NCBI GenBank assembly: GCA_024642525.1
Contig: JAHEAX010000059.1
Span: 248,001-312,000 of the forward strand
Direction: 5' to 3'
From: Erythrobacteraceae bacterium
Lineage (GTDB): Bacteria; Pseudomonadota; Alphaproteobacteria; Sphingomonadales; Sphingomonadaceae
DNA: 64,000 nt
A program made the translations under genes and the position numbers. The notes under the pieces were generated by a model. That model was not told where the DNA came from and searched no databases. It was given only the letters and a program-made list of their open reading frames with translations. How positions within the stretch are numbered: the first letter of the stretch is position 1; the number at the start of each line of letters is the position of its first letter. Below, in pieces: positions 25,424 through 34,836 of this stretch.

Positions 25424-26293
25424 ATGTCACTGCGCACGCAACTCTGGCTGATATTCCTTGTCCCTCTGGCGATTGTCGCAGGGGTGGTGGCCTTCGGGCT
25501 GACGGTGCCTGTGCCTTACCTGGGCCGGGACTATGTATTGCGCCTGCTGCTGCCGGATGGGGGCGAGCCGGTTGACCTGCCCAGAGTGTATGGGCCGCAG
25601 GACAAAAGCCGGCCGCTGCTGGTGATTGATCCCGGTCACGGGGGAAGGGACCCTGGCGCAAGCGGGGTGGGCTTCAAGGAAAAGGGGCTGGTGCTGGATC
25701 TTGCCAAGGCCCTGCGCGACAAGCTTGTCGCAGATGGCGGCATCCGTGTGGCACTGACCCGCGATGATGACCGTTTTCTTGTCCTGGGCGAAAGATTTGA
25801 AATTGCGCGGCGGCTGGATGCGGACCTGTTCCTGTCCATCCACGGCGATTCTGCAGGGGATGGCAACGAAGCGAGCGGGGCCAGCATCTATACGCTGTCG
25901 GAAAAAGCGTCGAGTAATGCTGCGGCACGCTTCGCCGCGCGCGAAAACAGCGCGGATGCCATCAATGGCGTGGTGCTGGATACGAAAAACGCGGATGTGA
26001 ACGCCATTCTGGTCGAACTTTCGCAGCGCAGGGTGCTTGAGGATTCGGCTGAATTTGCGCGGCTGATTGTGCGCGAAGGTAATGGCAAGCTGGTTTTCCA
26101 TCCGCAGCCCCGCCGGTCGGCATCGCTGGCGGTGCTGAAAGCGCCCGATGTGCCCTCCATCCTGTTTGAATCGGGTTATATCACCAATCCTGACGATGCC
26201 GCCCGCCTTGCATCGCCTGCGGGCCAACAGGAATTTGCCGATGTCATGGCCCGCGCTGTGCGCATTTACTTCGCCCGCCAGACGGGAAATTAG
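25424..26293 (+). CDS. amiC: N-acetylmuramoyl-L-alanine amidase
   Basis: A 289-residue Amidase_3 peptidoglycan hydrolase. An N-terminal signal-anchor (LWLIFLVPLAIVAGVVAFGL) directs it to the periplasm. The zinc ligands are visible as DPGHGGRDPGA, the Glu of FKEKGLVLDLAK, SIHGDS and the catalytic Glu of ILFESGYITNPDD. It cleaves the bond between MurNAc and the stem peptide during daughter-cell separation. There is no AMIN domain, so it is shorter than E. coli AmiC. It leads a cluster with mrcA and prfB, an order common in alphaproteobacteria. Confidence 0.9.
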   Translation: MSLRTQLWLIFLVPLAIVAGVVAFGLTVPVPYLGRDYVLRLLLPDGGEPVDLPRVYGPQDKSRPLLVIDPGHGGRDPGASGVGFKEKGLVLDLAKALRDKLVADGGIRVALTRDDDRFLVLGERFEIARRLDADLFLSIHGDSAGDGNEASGASIYTLSEKASSNAAARFAARENSADAINGVVLDTKNADVNAILVELSQRRVLEDSAEFARLIVREGNGKLVFHPQPRRSASLAVLKAPDVPSILFESGYITNPDDAARLASPAGQQEFADVMARAVRIYFARQTGN

Positions 26294-26304
26294 CCCCGAT
26301 TATT

Positions 26305-26346
26305 GCAGCCGTTGATGTGCATCGGCTGCGCAACCATGCAATGGTT
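26305..26346. repeat. Two adjacent small inverted repeats between amiC and mrcA
   Basis: GCAGCCG (26305-26311) pairs with CGGCTGC (26323-26329), and AACCAT (26332-26337) pairs with ATGGTT (26341-26346) around GCA. There is no T-run. They may be a weak terminator, an mRNA-stability element or an operator in front of mrcA. Confidence 0.3.
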
Positions 26347-26389
26347 CTGGTATCTGACAGAATCCCCGTGCTAGAGGCTTCGACCGATT

Positions 26390-28906
26390 ATGGCCGAACA
26401 ATCCACTTCCGAATATTTCCGTTACCGGATTCGCCGCGATACGCAGGGCGTGATCGCCTGGTTCAGGCATGGCTGGGGCGAGAGCAGGCGTTTTCGCTAT
26501 GCCGCCATCGGCCTTGGCTCGGCGCTGGTGCTGTTTCTTCTCGCCTGGGTCATGCTGGCACGCGATCTGCCCGATGCCGAATCGTTGCTCGATTACGAAC
26601 CGCCTTTGCCGACGGTAGTGCGCGGGATTGATGGCGAGATTGTCCATTCCTATGCGCGTGAACGCCGGGTCCAGCTGCAATATTCCGATTTTCCGCAGAC
26701 GCTGATCGAAGCCTATCTGGCCGCAGAAGATAAGACCTTCTTTACCCATGGCGGGGTCGACTTCACCGGGCTTGCGGGCGCAGTGATTGACTATGTGTCG
26801 AAGCTGGGCAGCGGAGAGCGTGCAAAGGGCGGCTCCACCATTACCCAGCAGGTTGCCAAGAACATCCTCGTGGGGGACGAATATTCGGTCACCCGCAAGC
26901 TGAAGGAAATGATCCTCGCCAGCCGCATCGAAGGTGTTCTGACGAAGCAGCAGATTCTCGAACTCTATCTCAATGAAATTCCGCTCGGCCGCCGCAGCTT
27001 TGGTGTGCAGGCAGCCTCGCGTGCCTATTTTGACAGGGACGTGGGCGATCTTGAACTGCATCAGGCTGCCTATCTGGCCATCCTGCCAAAGGCGCCTGAA
27101 ACCTACAGCCGCGAGAAGAATTACGGACTTGCACTTGAACGGCGCAATTTCGTGCTGGGCCAGATGGCAGCCAACGGCTTCATTACCGAAGCAGAAGCAG
27201 CCGCCGCGCGGGCAAAGCCGCTTGGCATCGTCAAGCAGCGTTCCGACACGCGCACGGTCGATGCGGGATATTTCCTCGAGGAAGTCCGCCGCCAGCTGAT
27301 CGACGAATTTGGCGAAACCGCTGAAACGTCGAAGAACAGCGTATATGCTGGCGGATTGTGGGTGCGCACTTCGCTTGACCCGGAATTGCAGGTCGCCGCA
27401 CGCGATGCGCTGCGGGCAGGGATGCTTGCCTATCACGGCAATCGCGGCTGGACCGGGCCGATTGCCACGCTGAAGGAATCCGATGGCAGCCTGACCAGCC
27501 AGTTGGCGAGTTCCTATCTCGACATCAATTACAAGGATTGGCGCGTAGGCGTGGTTACATCGCGCAGCGGTTCCAGCGCAAGGATTGGCTTTGGTGATGG
27601 CACGGATGCGCCGCTTGGCGGCTTGCCCAATGCGCTGAAGGTCGGCGATGTTGTGGCCGTGTCGCCCAGTGGCAATTCCTATAATGTGCGCACTATTCCC
27701 GAAGTATCAGGCGGCTTTGTCGCCGAAGACCCGCAGACCGGGCGCGTTCTGGCGATGCAGGGCGGCTTTGACAGCAGGCTGGGTTCGTTCAACCGCGCAA
27801 CGCAGGCAGAACGCCAGCCGGGTTCCACCATCAAGCCGTTCGTTTATGCGACGGGTCTCGACAATGGCATGACCCCGGCCACTGAAGTGCCTGACCAGAC
27901 ATATTGCTTCTATCAGGGCGCTGCCCTTGGCGAAAAATGCTTCCGTAACTTTGGCGGCGGAGGCGGCGGTGTCCACACCATGCGCTGGGGCCTGGAACAG
28001 TCGCGCAATCTCATGACTATACACATCGCGATGGAAGCAGGCATGCCCAATGTGGTGAAGACCATCGACCGGGTCGGCATCGGCAAATACGAGGCATATC
28101 CCGCCTTCGCCCTGGGTGCTGGTGACACCACGGTGATGAAGATGGTCAACGCTTATTCCGCGCTGGCCAACCAGGGCAGGCAGTTCGCGCCGACCCTCAT
28201 TGATTATGTGCAGGACCGCCGCGGCAAGGTTATCTGGCGCGCGGACAAGCGCAAGTGCGGCAATTGCAACATGGCTGAATGGGACGGCAAGGCGATGCCG
28301 CGCCTCAACCCTGGCGGCAAGCAGGTGCTCGATCCGCGCACAGCGTTCCAGACGGTACATATGCTGCAAGGCGTTGTCATTCGCGGCACGGCTGTCAGGC
28401 TGCGCGATCTGAACCTGCCATTGTTCGGCAAGACCGGTACAACAAGCGGCCCGACCAATGCGTGGTTTGTCGGCGGCACTCCTGAAATCGTCGCCGGCAC
28501 CTATCTTGGCTTTGACCAGCCTCGCAATATGGGCGGTTATGTGCAGGGCGGGAACACGGCGGCCCCCATTTTCAAACGCTTCGTCACCGACACCAGGAAG
28601 CGCTGGAGCGACGAGCCATTTGCAGCCCCCGCAGGTGTGCGGATGGTGCGCATTGACCGTGTATCGGGCAAGCGCGTCTTTGCCGGTGTGCCCAGCGATG
28701 ATCCCAAGGCAGCGGTCATCTGGGAAGCCTTTAAGCCTGATACAGAGCCCCCGCGGGCAACGCGTCAGGATGAAATCGAAACAAGGCGCAAGCAGATACT
28801 CGACCTGATCAGGCGCGGCACCAGTGCTGAAAGCGATGCATCGCGCGCAGCGCAGGGTTCTGACAACCAGGCTGACTTCGTGGAGGAACAGGGCGGGCTC
28901 TACTGA
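26390..28906 (+). CDS. mrcA: Penicillin-binding protein 1A (bifunctional)
   Basis: An 838-residue class A penicillin-binding protein. One membrane anchor lies near residues 40-60 (IGLGSALVLFLLAWVMLA). The GT51 glycosyltransferase has the catalytic Glu in AAEDKTFFTHGG and the motif KGGSTITQQVAKN. The transpeptidase has SxxK in RQPGSTIKPF, SxN in LEQSRNLMT and KTGT in FGKTGTTSGPTNAW. An OB-like PCB_OB domain lies between them. It polymerises and cross-links peptidoglycan. The C-terminal tail is polar and low-complexity. It sits between amiC and prfB. Confidence 0.96.
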   Translation: MAEQSTSEYFRYRIRRDTQGVIAWFRHGWGESRRFRYAAIGLGSALVLFLLAWVMLARDLPDAESLLDYEPPLPTVVRGIDGEIVHSYARERRVQLQYSDFPQTLIEAYLAAEDKTFFTHGGVDFTGLAGAVIDYVSKLGSGERAKGGSTITQQVAKNILVGDEYSVTRKLKEMILASRIEGVLTKQQILELYLNEIPLGRRSFGVQAASRAYFDRDVGDLELHQAAYLAILPKAPETYSREKNYGLALERRNFVLGQMAANGFITEAEAAAARAKPLGIVKQRSDTRTVDAGYFLEEVRRQLIDEFGETAETSKNSVYAGGLWVRTSLDPELQVAARDALRAGMLAYHGNRGWTGPIATLKESDGSLTSQLASSYLDINYKDWRVGVVTSRSGSSARIGFGDGTDAPLGGLPNALKVGDVVAVSPSGNSYNVRTIPEVSGGFVAEDPQTGRVLAMQGGFDSRLGSFNRATQAERQPGSTIKPFVYATGLDNGMTPATEVPDQTYCFYQGAALGEKCFRNFGGGGGGVHTMRWGLEQSRNLMTIHIAMEAGMPNVVKTIDRVGIGKYEAYPAFALGAGDTTVMKMVNAYSALANQGRQFAPTLIDYVQDRRGKVIWRADKRKCGNCNMAEWDGKAMPRLNPGGKQVLDPRTAFQTVHMLQGVVIRGTAVRLRDLNLPLFGKTGTTSGPTNAWFVGGTPEIVAGTYLGFDQPRNMGGYVQGGNTAAPIFKRFVTDTRKRWSDEPFAAPAGVRMVRIDRVSGKRVFAGVPSDDPKAAVIWEAFKPDTEPPRATRQDEIETRRKQILDLIRRGTSAESDASRAAQGSDNQADFVEEQGGLY

Positions 28907-29010
28907 TTGCGGGCATTTGCGCCGTGATCCGTCCTGTTCACCCCGTCTGCTATCCTTTACATTCGAAACACGTCCGCTAAGCGGGCCGCAAATTCGCGGA
29001 GAAGATGACC

Positions 29011-30138
29011 ATGCGTGCCGAGGGGCAGGCCAATATTGACCGGATCGAAGCTGCGCTGGCGCTGGTGCGCCTGTCGCTGGACTGGGATCGTGCGCTGCGT
29101 CGGCTGGACGAGCTGAACGCGCGGGTGGAAGACCCGACTCTTTGGGATTCTCCGAAGGAAGCAGAAGCCGTCATGCGCGAACGCCGCCGCCTTGAAGGCG
29201 CGATTGGCACTGTGCGCGAGATTTCGACCGAAATGTCGGATGCCATCGAATTCGTCGAAATGGGCGAAGCGGAAGGCGATGACGACATCGTGGCAGAAGG
29301 GCTGACTAGCCTTGAAAAGCTGGCAGAACGCGCCGATGCCGACAAGGTGCAGGCCCTGCTGGCGGGCGAAGCTGATGCAAACGATGCCTATATCGAAATC
29401 CATGCAGGCGCAGGCGGAACGGAAAGCCAGGACTGGGCAGAAATGCTCCAGCGGATGTATTCGCGCTGGGCCGAAAAGCGCGGCTACAAAGTCGAAGTCG
29501 TCGATTACCACGGCGGCGAACAGGCCGGTATCAAATCGGCCACTCTGCTGGTCAAAGGCGAAAACGCCTATGGCTATGCAAAGACGGAAAGCGGTGTTCA
29601 CCGGCTGGTCCGCATCAGCCCTTACGACAGTTCCGCGCGCCGCCACACCAGCTTCAGCTCGGTCTGGGTTTATCCGGTTATCGATGACGATATCGATATC
29701 GAGATCAACGAAAGTGATCTGAAGATCGACACCTACCGTGCGAGCGGCGCGGGCGGCCAGCACGTCAACACGACCGATTCAGCGGTGCGTATCACCCACC
29801 AGCCAACCGGCATCGTGGTGGCCAGCCAGAACGACCGTTCTCAGCACAAGAACCGCGCAACCGCGATGAACATGCTGAAGGCGCGCCTGTTCGAAAAGGA
29901 AATGGCTGAACGCGAAGCGGCGGCATCGGGCGAATATCAGGAAAAGACCGAAATCGGCTGGGGCCACCAAATCCGCAGCTATGTGCTGCAGCCCTACCAG
30001 ATGGTGAAAGACCTGCGCACTGGCGTAACATCGCCTGCGCCTGACGTGGTGCTGGATGGCGGGTTGGATGAATTCATCTCCGCTGCGCTGGCACAGCGCG
30101 TCACCGGTGAAACGGTCGAGGTGGAGGACGTGGAGTGA
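29011..30138 (+). CDS. prfB: Peptide chain release factor 2
   Basis: A 375-residue class I release factor reading UGA and UAA. The catalytic GGQ is in [15 protein letters not shown]. The codon-recognition tripeptide is SPY in [15 protein letters not shown], where E. coli has SPF. The frame is continuous from the start; there is no in-frame UGA with an internal frameshift as in E. coli prfB. I chose the ATG at 29011, 6 bases after GGAGAAG, over the ATG at 29005, which abuts that site. It follows mrcA and overlaps the next gene by four bases. Confidence 0.95.
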   Translation: MRAEGQANIDRIEAALALVRLSLDWDRALRRLDELNARVEDPTLWDSPKEAEAVMRERRRLEGAIGTVREISTEMSDAIEFVEMGEAEGDDDIVAEGLTSLEKLAERADADKVQALLAGEADANDAYIEIHAGAGGTESQDWAEMLQRMYSRWAEKRGYKVEVVDYHGGEQAGIKSATLLVKGENAYGYAKTESGVHRLVRISPYDSSARRHTSFSSVWVYPVIDDDIDIEINESDLKIDTYRASGAGGQHVNTTDSAVRITHQPTGIVVASQNDRSQHKNRATAMNMLKARLFEKEMAEREAAASGEYQEKTEIGWGHQIRSYVLQPYQMVKDLRTGVTSPAPDVVLDGGLDEFISAALAQRVTGETVEVEDVE

Positions 30139-30878
30139 TCTGGCGGGTTGCCATATGCGCCTTGGCGCTGGCGGCGACCAGTGCGTGCGAGCGTATTCCC
30201 GGCGACGATGACCGGACGGCAACTTCCACCAGCTTCCCGCGGGCAGACAGGGCTGTATCCTCGACGCAAAGCAACCAGTTCTCCACTGAAACGCAGCGCG
30301 ACAGTGTCGGCGAGGCGCAAAAGGTGATGGACCTTGCCGAATTGAAGCCCGGCATGACGGTGGCAGATATCGGCGCGGGCGAGGGCTATTACACCGTCCG
30401 CCTCGCAGAACGCGTGGGCGCCAAGGGCCGGGTGCTGGCGCAGGACATTGACCGTGATGCACTTCAGCGGTTGGGCCAACGGGTCGAGCGTGAACGGTTG
30501 GACAATGTTTCCATAAAACTGGGCGCGCCGGATGATCCGGGCCTGCCCGAAAACAGTTTTGACCGCATTTTCCTGGTTCATATGTACCACGAAGTGCGCG
30601 AACCCTATGCCTTCCTGTGGCATCTGTGGCCAGCGCTGCGTGAAGGCGGGCAAGTGGTCGTGGTAGATGTAGACCGTCCGACCGACCGCCACGGAATCGA
30701 CCCGCTGCTGCTTTCCTGCGAAATGGAACGGGTCGGTTTTGAACTGGTGGCCTTTAAGGACGCGCCGGAACTTGCAGGGTACTATGCACAGTTCAAGGCA
30801 GCGGCTACGAGGCCAGAACCGAATAAGATAAAGCCATGCCGCGGTTCGCCGGGCGGGGCGGGGAACGCGGCCAAATAG
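30135..30878 (+). CDS. Methyltransferase-domain lipoprotein
   Basis: A 247-residue protein combining a lipoprotein signal (hydrophobic [12 protein letters not shown] with the lipobox Cys at residue 18) and a SAM-methyltransferase fold: motif I is [17 protein letters not shown], followed by [26 protein letters not shown] and [15 protein letters not shown]. The signal predicts export and lipid anchoring, whereas the cofactor SAM is cytoplasmic. The GTG start overlaps the prfB stop, so it is translationally coupled to prfB. It may be a non-catalytic periplasmic derivative, or the N-terminus may act as a simple anchor. The last 25 residues are low-complexity. Confidence 0.65.
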   Translation: MIWRVAICALALAATSACERIPGDDDRTATSTSFPRADRAVSSTQSNQFSTETQRDSVGEAQKVMDLAELKPGMTVADIGAGEGYYTVRLAERVGAKGRVLAQDIDRDALQRLGQRVERERLDNVSIKLGAPDDPGLPENSFDRIFLVHMYHEVREPYAFLWHLWPALREGGQVVVVDVDRPTDRHGIDPLLLSCEMERVGFELVAFKDAPELAGYYAQFKAAATRPEPNKIKPCRGSPGGAGNAAK

Positions 30879-30904
30879 GCCGCCCTAATGGGACGTAAGA
30901 TAAA

Positions 30905-32311
30905 ATGGCTTTCAAGGGTCTGACGCCGATCAATTACGGCGGACGCGAAGTTTGGCCGCTGATCGAAGGCGGCAAGGGTGTGTCTGCAACCAATGGTGCC
31001 AGTTCGGGCGCGTGGGCTGCTGCGGGCGGCATCGGCACGGTCAGCGCGGTCAACGCTGATAGCTATGATGCCGAAGGCAAGATCGTTCCGCAGGTCTATG
31101 ACGCGCTGACCCGCAAGGAACGCCACGAACAGCTTATCCGCTATGCCATCGATGGCGCTACCGAACAGGTGCGCCGCGCACATGAAATCGCAAGCGGAAA
31201 TGGCGCAATCAACATCAACGTGCTGTGGGAAATGGGCGGCGCGCAGCAGGTTCTCGAAGGTGTGCTGGAACAGACCAGGGGCCTTGTCACTGGCGTAACC
31301 TGCGGCGCGGGCATGCCTTACAAGCTCGCTGAAATTGCCGAGCATTACAACGTCCATTACCTGCCGATCATCAGTTCTGCCCGCGCGTTCCGCGCTTTGT
31401 GGAAACGGTCCTATAACAAGGTCCCGCATCTGATGGCGGCCGTGGTTTATGAAGACCCGTGGCTGGCCGGCGGGCACAATGGTCTTTCCAACGCGGAAGA
31501 CCCCAAGGTGCCGCAAGACCCCTATCCGCGCGTGAAAGCGCTGCGTGAAACCATGCGCGCAGAAGGCGTGTCGGAAGATTGCGCCATCGTGATGGCTGGC
31601 GGCGTCTGGTTCCTGCGCGATTGGGAAAACTGGATCGACAACCCTGAACTGGGCAAGATTGCATTCCAGTTCGGCACGCGTCCGCTCCTGACGGTGGAAA
31701 GCCCTATTCCACAGGGTTGGAAGGACATGCTCCGCACGGTCGAGCCGGGCGATGTGCTGCTGCACAAGTTCTCTCCCACCGGTTTCTATTCTTCGGCGGT
31801 CAAGAACCCGTTCCTGTGGGACCTTATCCACCGCAGCGAACGCCAGATTCCTTATTCCAAGGTTGCCGCTGGCGAACACACTGAACAACTTAATGTCGGT
31901 GTGCGCGGCAAGAATTTCTGGGTTGCACCCAAAGATCTGGAACGGGCCAAGGTGTGGTTCGGCGAAGGCTTTACAGAAGCGCTCAAGACGCCTGACGATA
32001 CCATCGTCTATGTCACGCCTGAGAGCCGGGACATCATCCGCAAGGACCAGAAGGATTGCATGGGCTGCCTGTCGCACTGCGCGTTTTCATCGTGGAAGGA
32101 CCATGATGATTACACCACCGGCAGGCTGGCCGATCCGCGTAGTTTCTGCATCCAGAAAACACTGCAGGATATCGCCCATGGCGGCGACACGGATGAAAAT
32201 CTCGCCTTCGCTGGACACACGGCATACAAGTTCAAGCAGGACCCGTTCTATTCGAACAATTTCACCCCAACGGTGAAGGAACTGGTCGACCGGATTCTGA
32301 CTGGCGACTGA
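30905..32311 (+). CDS. Nitronate monooxygenase-like flavin oxidoreductase
   Basis: A 468-residue TIM-barrel FMN enzyme of the 2-nitropropane dioxygenase/NAD(P)H-dependent oxidoreductase superfamily. Visible blocks are NINVLWEMGGAQQVLEGVLE, VTCGAGMPYKLAEIA and the phosphate-binding loop CAIVMAGGVWF, with IAFQFGTRPLLTVESP after it. It is longer than typical nitronate monooxygenases (about 330) and has a C-terminal part with the cysteine cluster CMGCLSHC and a further Cys in SFCIQKT, which could bind a metal or iron-sulfur cluster. The physiological substrate is unknown. It ends before a strong terminator. Confidence 0.75.
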   Translation: MAFKGLTPINYGGREVWPLIEGGKGVSATNGASSGAWAAAGGIGTVSAVNADSYDAEGKIVPQVYDALTRKERHEQLIRYAIDGATEQVRRAHEIASGNGAININVLWEMGGAQQVLEGVLEQTRGLVTGVTCGAGMPYKLAEIAEHYNVHYLPIISSARAFRALWKRSYNKVPHLMAAVVYEDPWLAGGHNGLSNAEDPKVPQDPYPRVKALRETMRAEGVSEDCAIVMAGGVWFLRDWENWIDNPELGKIAFQFGTRPLLTVESPIPQGWKDMLRTVEPGDVLLHKFSPTGFYSSAVKNPFLWDLIHRSERQIPYSKVAAGEHTEQLNVGVRGKNFWVAPKDLERAKVWFGEGFTEALKTPDDTIVYVTPESRDIIRKDQKDCMGCLSHCAFSSWKDHDDYTTGRLADPRSFCIQKTLQDIAHGGDTDENLAFAGHTAYKFKQDPFYSNNFTPTVKELVDRILTGD

Positions 32312-32347
32312 GCTTATCAGCGCCGACTGGCGCGGATTGAAACACTG

Positions 32348-32388
32348 AAAAGGCCCCTTGCGATCATTCCGGGCGCAAGGGGCCTTTT
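32348..32388. terminator. Bidirectional intrinsic terminator
   Basis: 15-base arms AAAAGGCCCCTTGCG (32348-32362) and CGCAAGGGGCCTTTT (32374-32388) pair perfectly around an 11-base loop. The hairpin ends in a T-run on both strands and separates the convergent flavoenzyme and amtB genes. Confidence 0.93.
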
Positions 32389-32406
32389 CATGTCAGCCGT
32401 GGTGGT

Positions 32407-33678
32407 TCAGTCCATTTCCCAAGCGCGTTCACCATGGCTGGTGATGTCCAGGCCTTCGCGTTCTTCATCCTCGGAAACCCGCATCGGGAAAAGCAACGAG
32501 ATTGCCCACGCCAGGGCGGCGCTCACGATGATGCTGTAGGCTGCAACGATGCCTACTCCGGCCAATTGCGCGCCCAACTGGCTACCCATGGACATACCTT
32601 CGGCATAGCCTGTGCCGCCCATGCCTTCCGATACGAAAATTGCGAGCATGATTGATCCGATGATGCCGCCAACCCCGTGGACAGCAAAGACATCAAGCGA
32701 ATCGTCGACATGAAGCTTGCCCTTCACCAGCTGGATAGCCCCGTAACAAACCACGGAACCTGCAGCGCCAAGGAAGATGGCGGCGGCAGGGGCGATGAAG
32801 CCAGCCGCCGGTGTTACAGTGGCAAGACCCGCAATCGCGCCCGTTGCCCAGCCAACACTGGTGGCTTTGCCGACGGTGAATTTTTCAACCAGCAACCACA
32901 CCAAGGCCGCAACGCTGGCAGCGACATGGGTGTTGATGATGGCAGCAGAAGCATCGGCGGATGCCGACAGGGCGCTGCCGCCGTTGAACCCGAACCAGCC
33001 AACCCACAGCATGCCTGCGCCAGCCATGGTCAGGGCAGGGGCGTGCGGCAGCATCAGTTTTTGCGGGAAGCCGGTGCGTTTGCCCAGCATCAGCGCGATG
33101 ACCAGTGCCGAAACGCCTGCGGTGGTGTGGACCACGATGCCGCCTGCAAAATCAAGCACGCCAAGTTTGCTGGCCATCCAACCGCCGCCCCAGATCCAGT
33201 GTGTGACAGGTGCATAAACCGCAAGGCCCCACAGGGCACAAAAGGCAACGACCCAGCCAAACCGCGCACGATCGACCCATGCGCCCACCATCAAGGCAGG
33301 CGTGATGACGGCAAAAGTCATCTGGAACAGGGCAAAGGTGCTTTCAGGAACGGCCAGTCCGTCACGTACGGCTGCTAGATTGCGCAGCATCCATGCATTG
33401 CCGCCGCCAAACAGGCCGTGGCCGCCGACGGTGCCGAATGCGATGGTATAGCCCGCCACGACCCACAGTATCGATGCGACCGCGGCAATTGCGCCGATCT
33501 GAAGCAGGACTGACAGGAAATTCTTGCCTCGAACAAGCCCGCCGTAAAACAGGCCGAGACCGGGCAGGGTCATGAACAGGACAAGCGCCGAAGCAGTCAA
33601 TATCCACGCAGTATCGCCTGTGTCGCTGGCAGCACCCATCGCTTCGGGCATCGCCGCAGTCGCCAGTAATTCAAGCAT
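32407..33678 (-). CDS. amtB: Ammonium transporter
   Basis: A 423-residue Amt/MEP/Rh channel with about 11 membrane helices that conducts ammonium across the inner membrane. The twin pore histidines are in LDFAGGIVVHTTAG, which also holds the conserved Asp, and DVFAVHGVGGIIGS; GWFGFNGGSAL is also typical. The N-terminal 25 residues are not strongly hydrophobic, so a cleavable signal is uncertain. No glnK lies next to it, unlike the common glnK-amtB arrangement. It starts 15 bases after the gyaR-like gene stop and is probably co-transcribed with it. Confidence 0.94.
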   Translation of the reverse strand: MLELLATAAMPEAMGAASDTGDTAWILTASALVLFMTLPGLGLFYGGLVRGKNFLSVLLQIGAIAAVASILWVVAGYTIAFGTVGGHGLFGGGNAWMLRNLAAVRDGLAVPESTFALFQMTFAVITPALMVGAWVDRARFGWVVAFCALWGLAVYAPVTHWIWGGGWMASKLGVLDFAGGIVVHTTAGVSALVIALMLGKRTGFPQKLMLPHAPALTMAGAGMLWVGWFGFNGGSALSASADASAAIINTHVAASVAALVWLLVEKFTVGKATSVGWATGAIAGLATVTPAAGFIAPAAAIFLGAAGSVVCYGAIQLVKGKLHVDDSLDVFAVHGVGGIIGSIMLAIFVSEGMGGTGYAEGMSMGSQLGAQLAGVGIVAAYSIIVSAALAWAISLLFPMRVSEDEEREGLDITSHGERAWEMD

Positions 33679-33693
33679 CTATTGGGCTCTCCC

Positions 33694-34734
33694 CTAAACC
33701 AGCCCTTCAAGAACCTGGTCTGGCGGGCGGTGCCCATCCATCCAGAAACGAATATTGGCGATGACTTTCTCTCCCGAAGCCTCCCGCCCTTCAACCGTTG
33801 CGCTGCCGATGTGCGGCAGGGTCATTACATTGGGGTGGTCAAACAGCCGTTCGTCCACTGCAGGTTCGTTGGGGTAAACATCCAGACCCGCTCCGGCGAG
33901 ATGACCCGATTGCAGAGCTGCCACCAGCGCATCCTGGTCCACCAGGTCGCCGCGGGCGGTGTTGATGAGGGAGGAACCCTGTTTCATCAGACCGATCCTG
34001 CGTTCATCCATCATGCCCACGGTTTTGTCGCTGGCGGGGCAATGCAGCGTCAGAATGTCTGACATGGCCACCAGATCGTCCAACTGTTCAACAAATTGCG
34101 CGCCGAACATGGCTTCGACCGATTGCGGCAGGCGGTGCCGGTTGTGGTAGGCAATCGACAGGCCAAAAGACCGGGCGCGATATGCCACAGCCTGCCCAAT
34201 GCGGCCCATCCCGACAATGCCGAGCACTTTGCCGCCAATCTGGCGACCCAGCATTCCGGAAGGCGTCCAGCCTGTCCACTGCCCCCGGCGCACCAGCGAA
34301 ACACCTTCGCGCACACGGCGCGGGACGCCGATGATCATCGACATGGCAAGGTCAGCGGTATCATCGGTGAATACGCCGGGCGTATTGGTAACGATAATCC
34401 CGCGGCGTCTGGCGGCAGCAAGGTCGATATGATCCGTTCCCGCGCCGAAACTGGCAATAAGGCCCAGCCGGTCGCTGGCCGAATCGATCAGTTCTGCGTC
34501 AATCCGGTCTGTCACCGTCGGCACCAGAACATCGCAATCCTGCACCGCATCCATCAATTCCGCCCGCGACAGGGGAATGTCCTGCGAATTGAGTTTTGTA
34601 TCAAACAGTTCTGCCATTCGCGCTTCTACCGAAGGCATCAGGTGGCGGGTGACGATGATGCGCGGCGTGCCAGAGAACCGGCGATTGCCGTTGTCTGCGG
34701 TCTGCGAAGCGGAATTTGAGGAATAATGGGGCAT
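33694..34734 (-). CDS. gyaR: D-2-hydroxyacid dehydrogenase (glyoxylate/hydroxypyruvate reductase-like)
   Basis: A 346-residue NAD(P)-dependent dehydrogenase. The dinucleotide motif is VLGIVGMGRIGQA (about 170-182); the catalytic Arg is in NTARGDLVD, the Glu in the DVYPNEP region and the His in LPHIGSAT. The best match is the glyoxylate reductase/D-glycerate dehydrogenase group; a related 2-hydroxyacid substrate is possible. The first 25 residues are polar and may be an over-long start. It is upstream of amtB on the same strand, which might link it to nitrogen or glycine/serine metabolism (inference). Confidence 0.85.
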   Translation of the reverse strand: MPHYSSNSASQTADNGNRRFSGTPRIIVTRHLMPSVEARMAELFDTKLNSQDIPLSRAELMDAVQDCDVLVPTVTDRIDAELIDSASDRLGLIASFGAGTDHIDLAAARRRGIIVTNTPGVFTDDTADLAMSMIIGVPRRVREGVSLVRRGQWTGWTPSGMLGRQIGGKVLGIVGMGRIGQAVAYRARSFGLSIAYHNRHRLPQSVEAMFGAQFVEQLDDLVAMSDILTLHCPASDKTVGMMDERRIGLMKQGSSLINTARGDLVDQDALVAALQSGHLAGAGLDVYPNEPAVDERLFDHPNVMTLPHIGSATVEGREASGEKVIANIRFWMDGHRPPDQVLEGLV

Positions 34735-34836
34735 TGGAATGCGCTAGGACGGCTTGCCCCGCACGGTCAAGCAATGTGGGCGCAACCGGGTGCTTGGCGC
34801 TTGTCTGCGCGGCAGGCTGCGATGTATGGAATAGCG

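Noticed and set aside
30782-32077. A 431-codon minus-strand open frame
   Set aside because: Antisense to the flavoenzyme gene; rich in His/Arg/Gln, with no motif.
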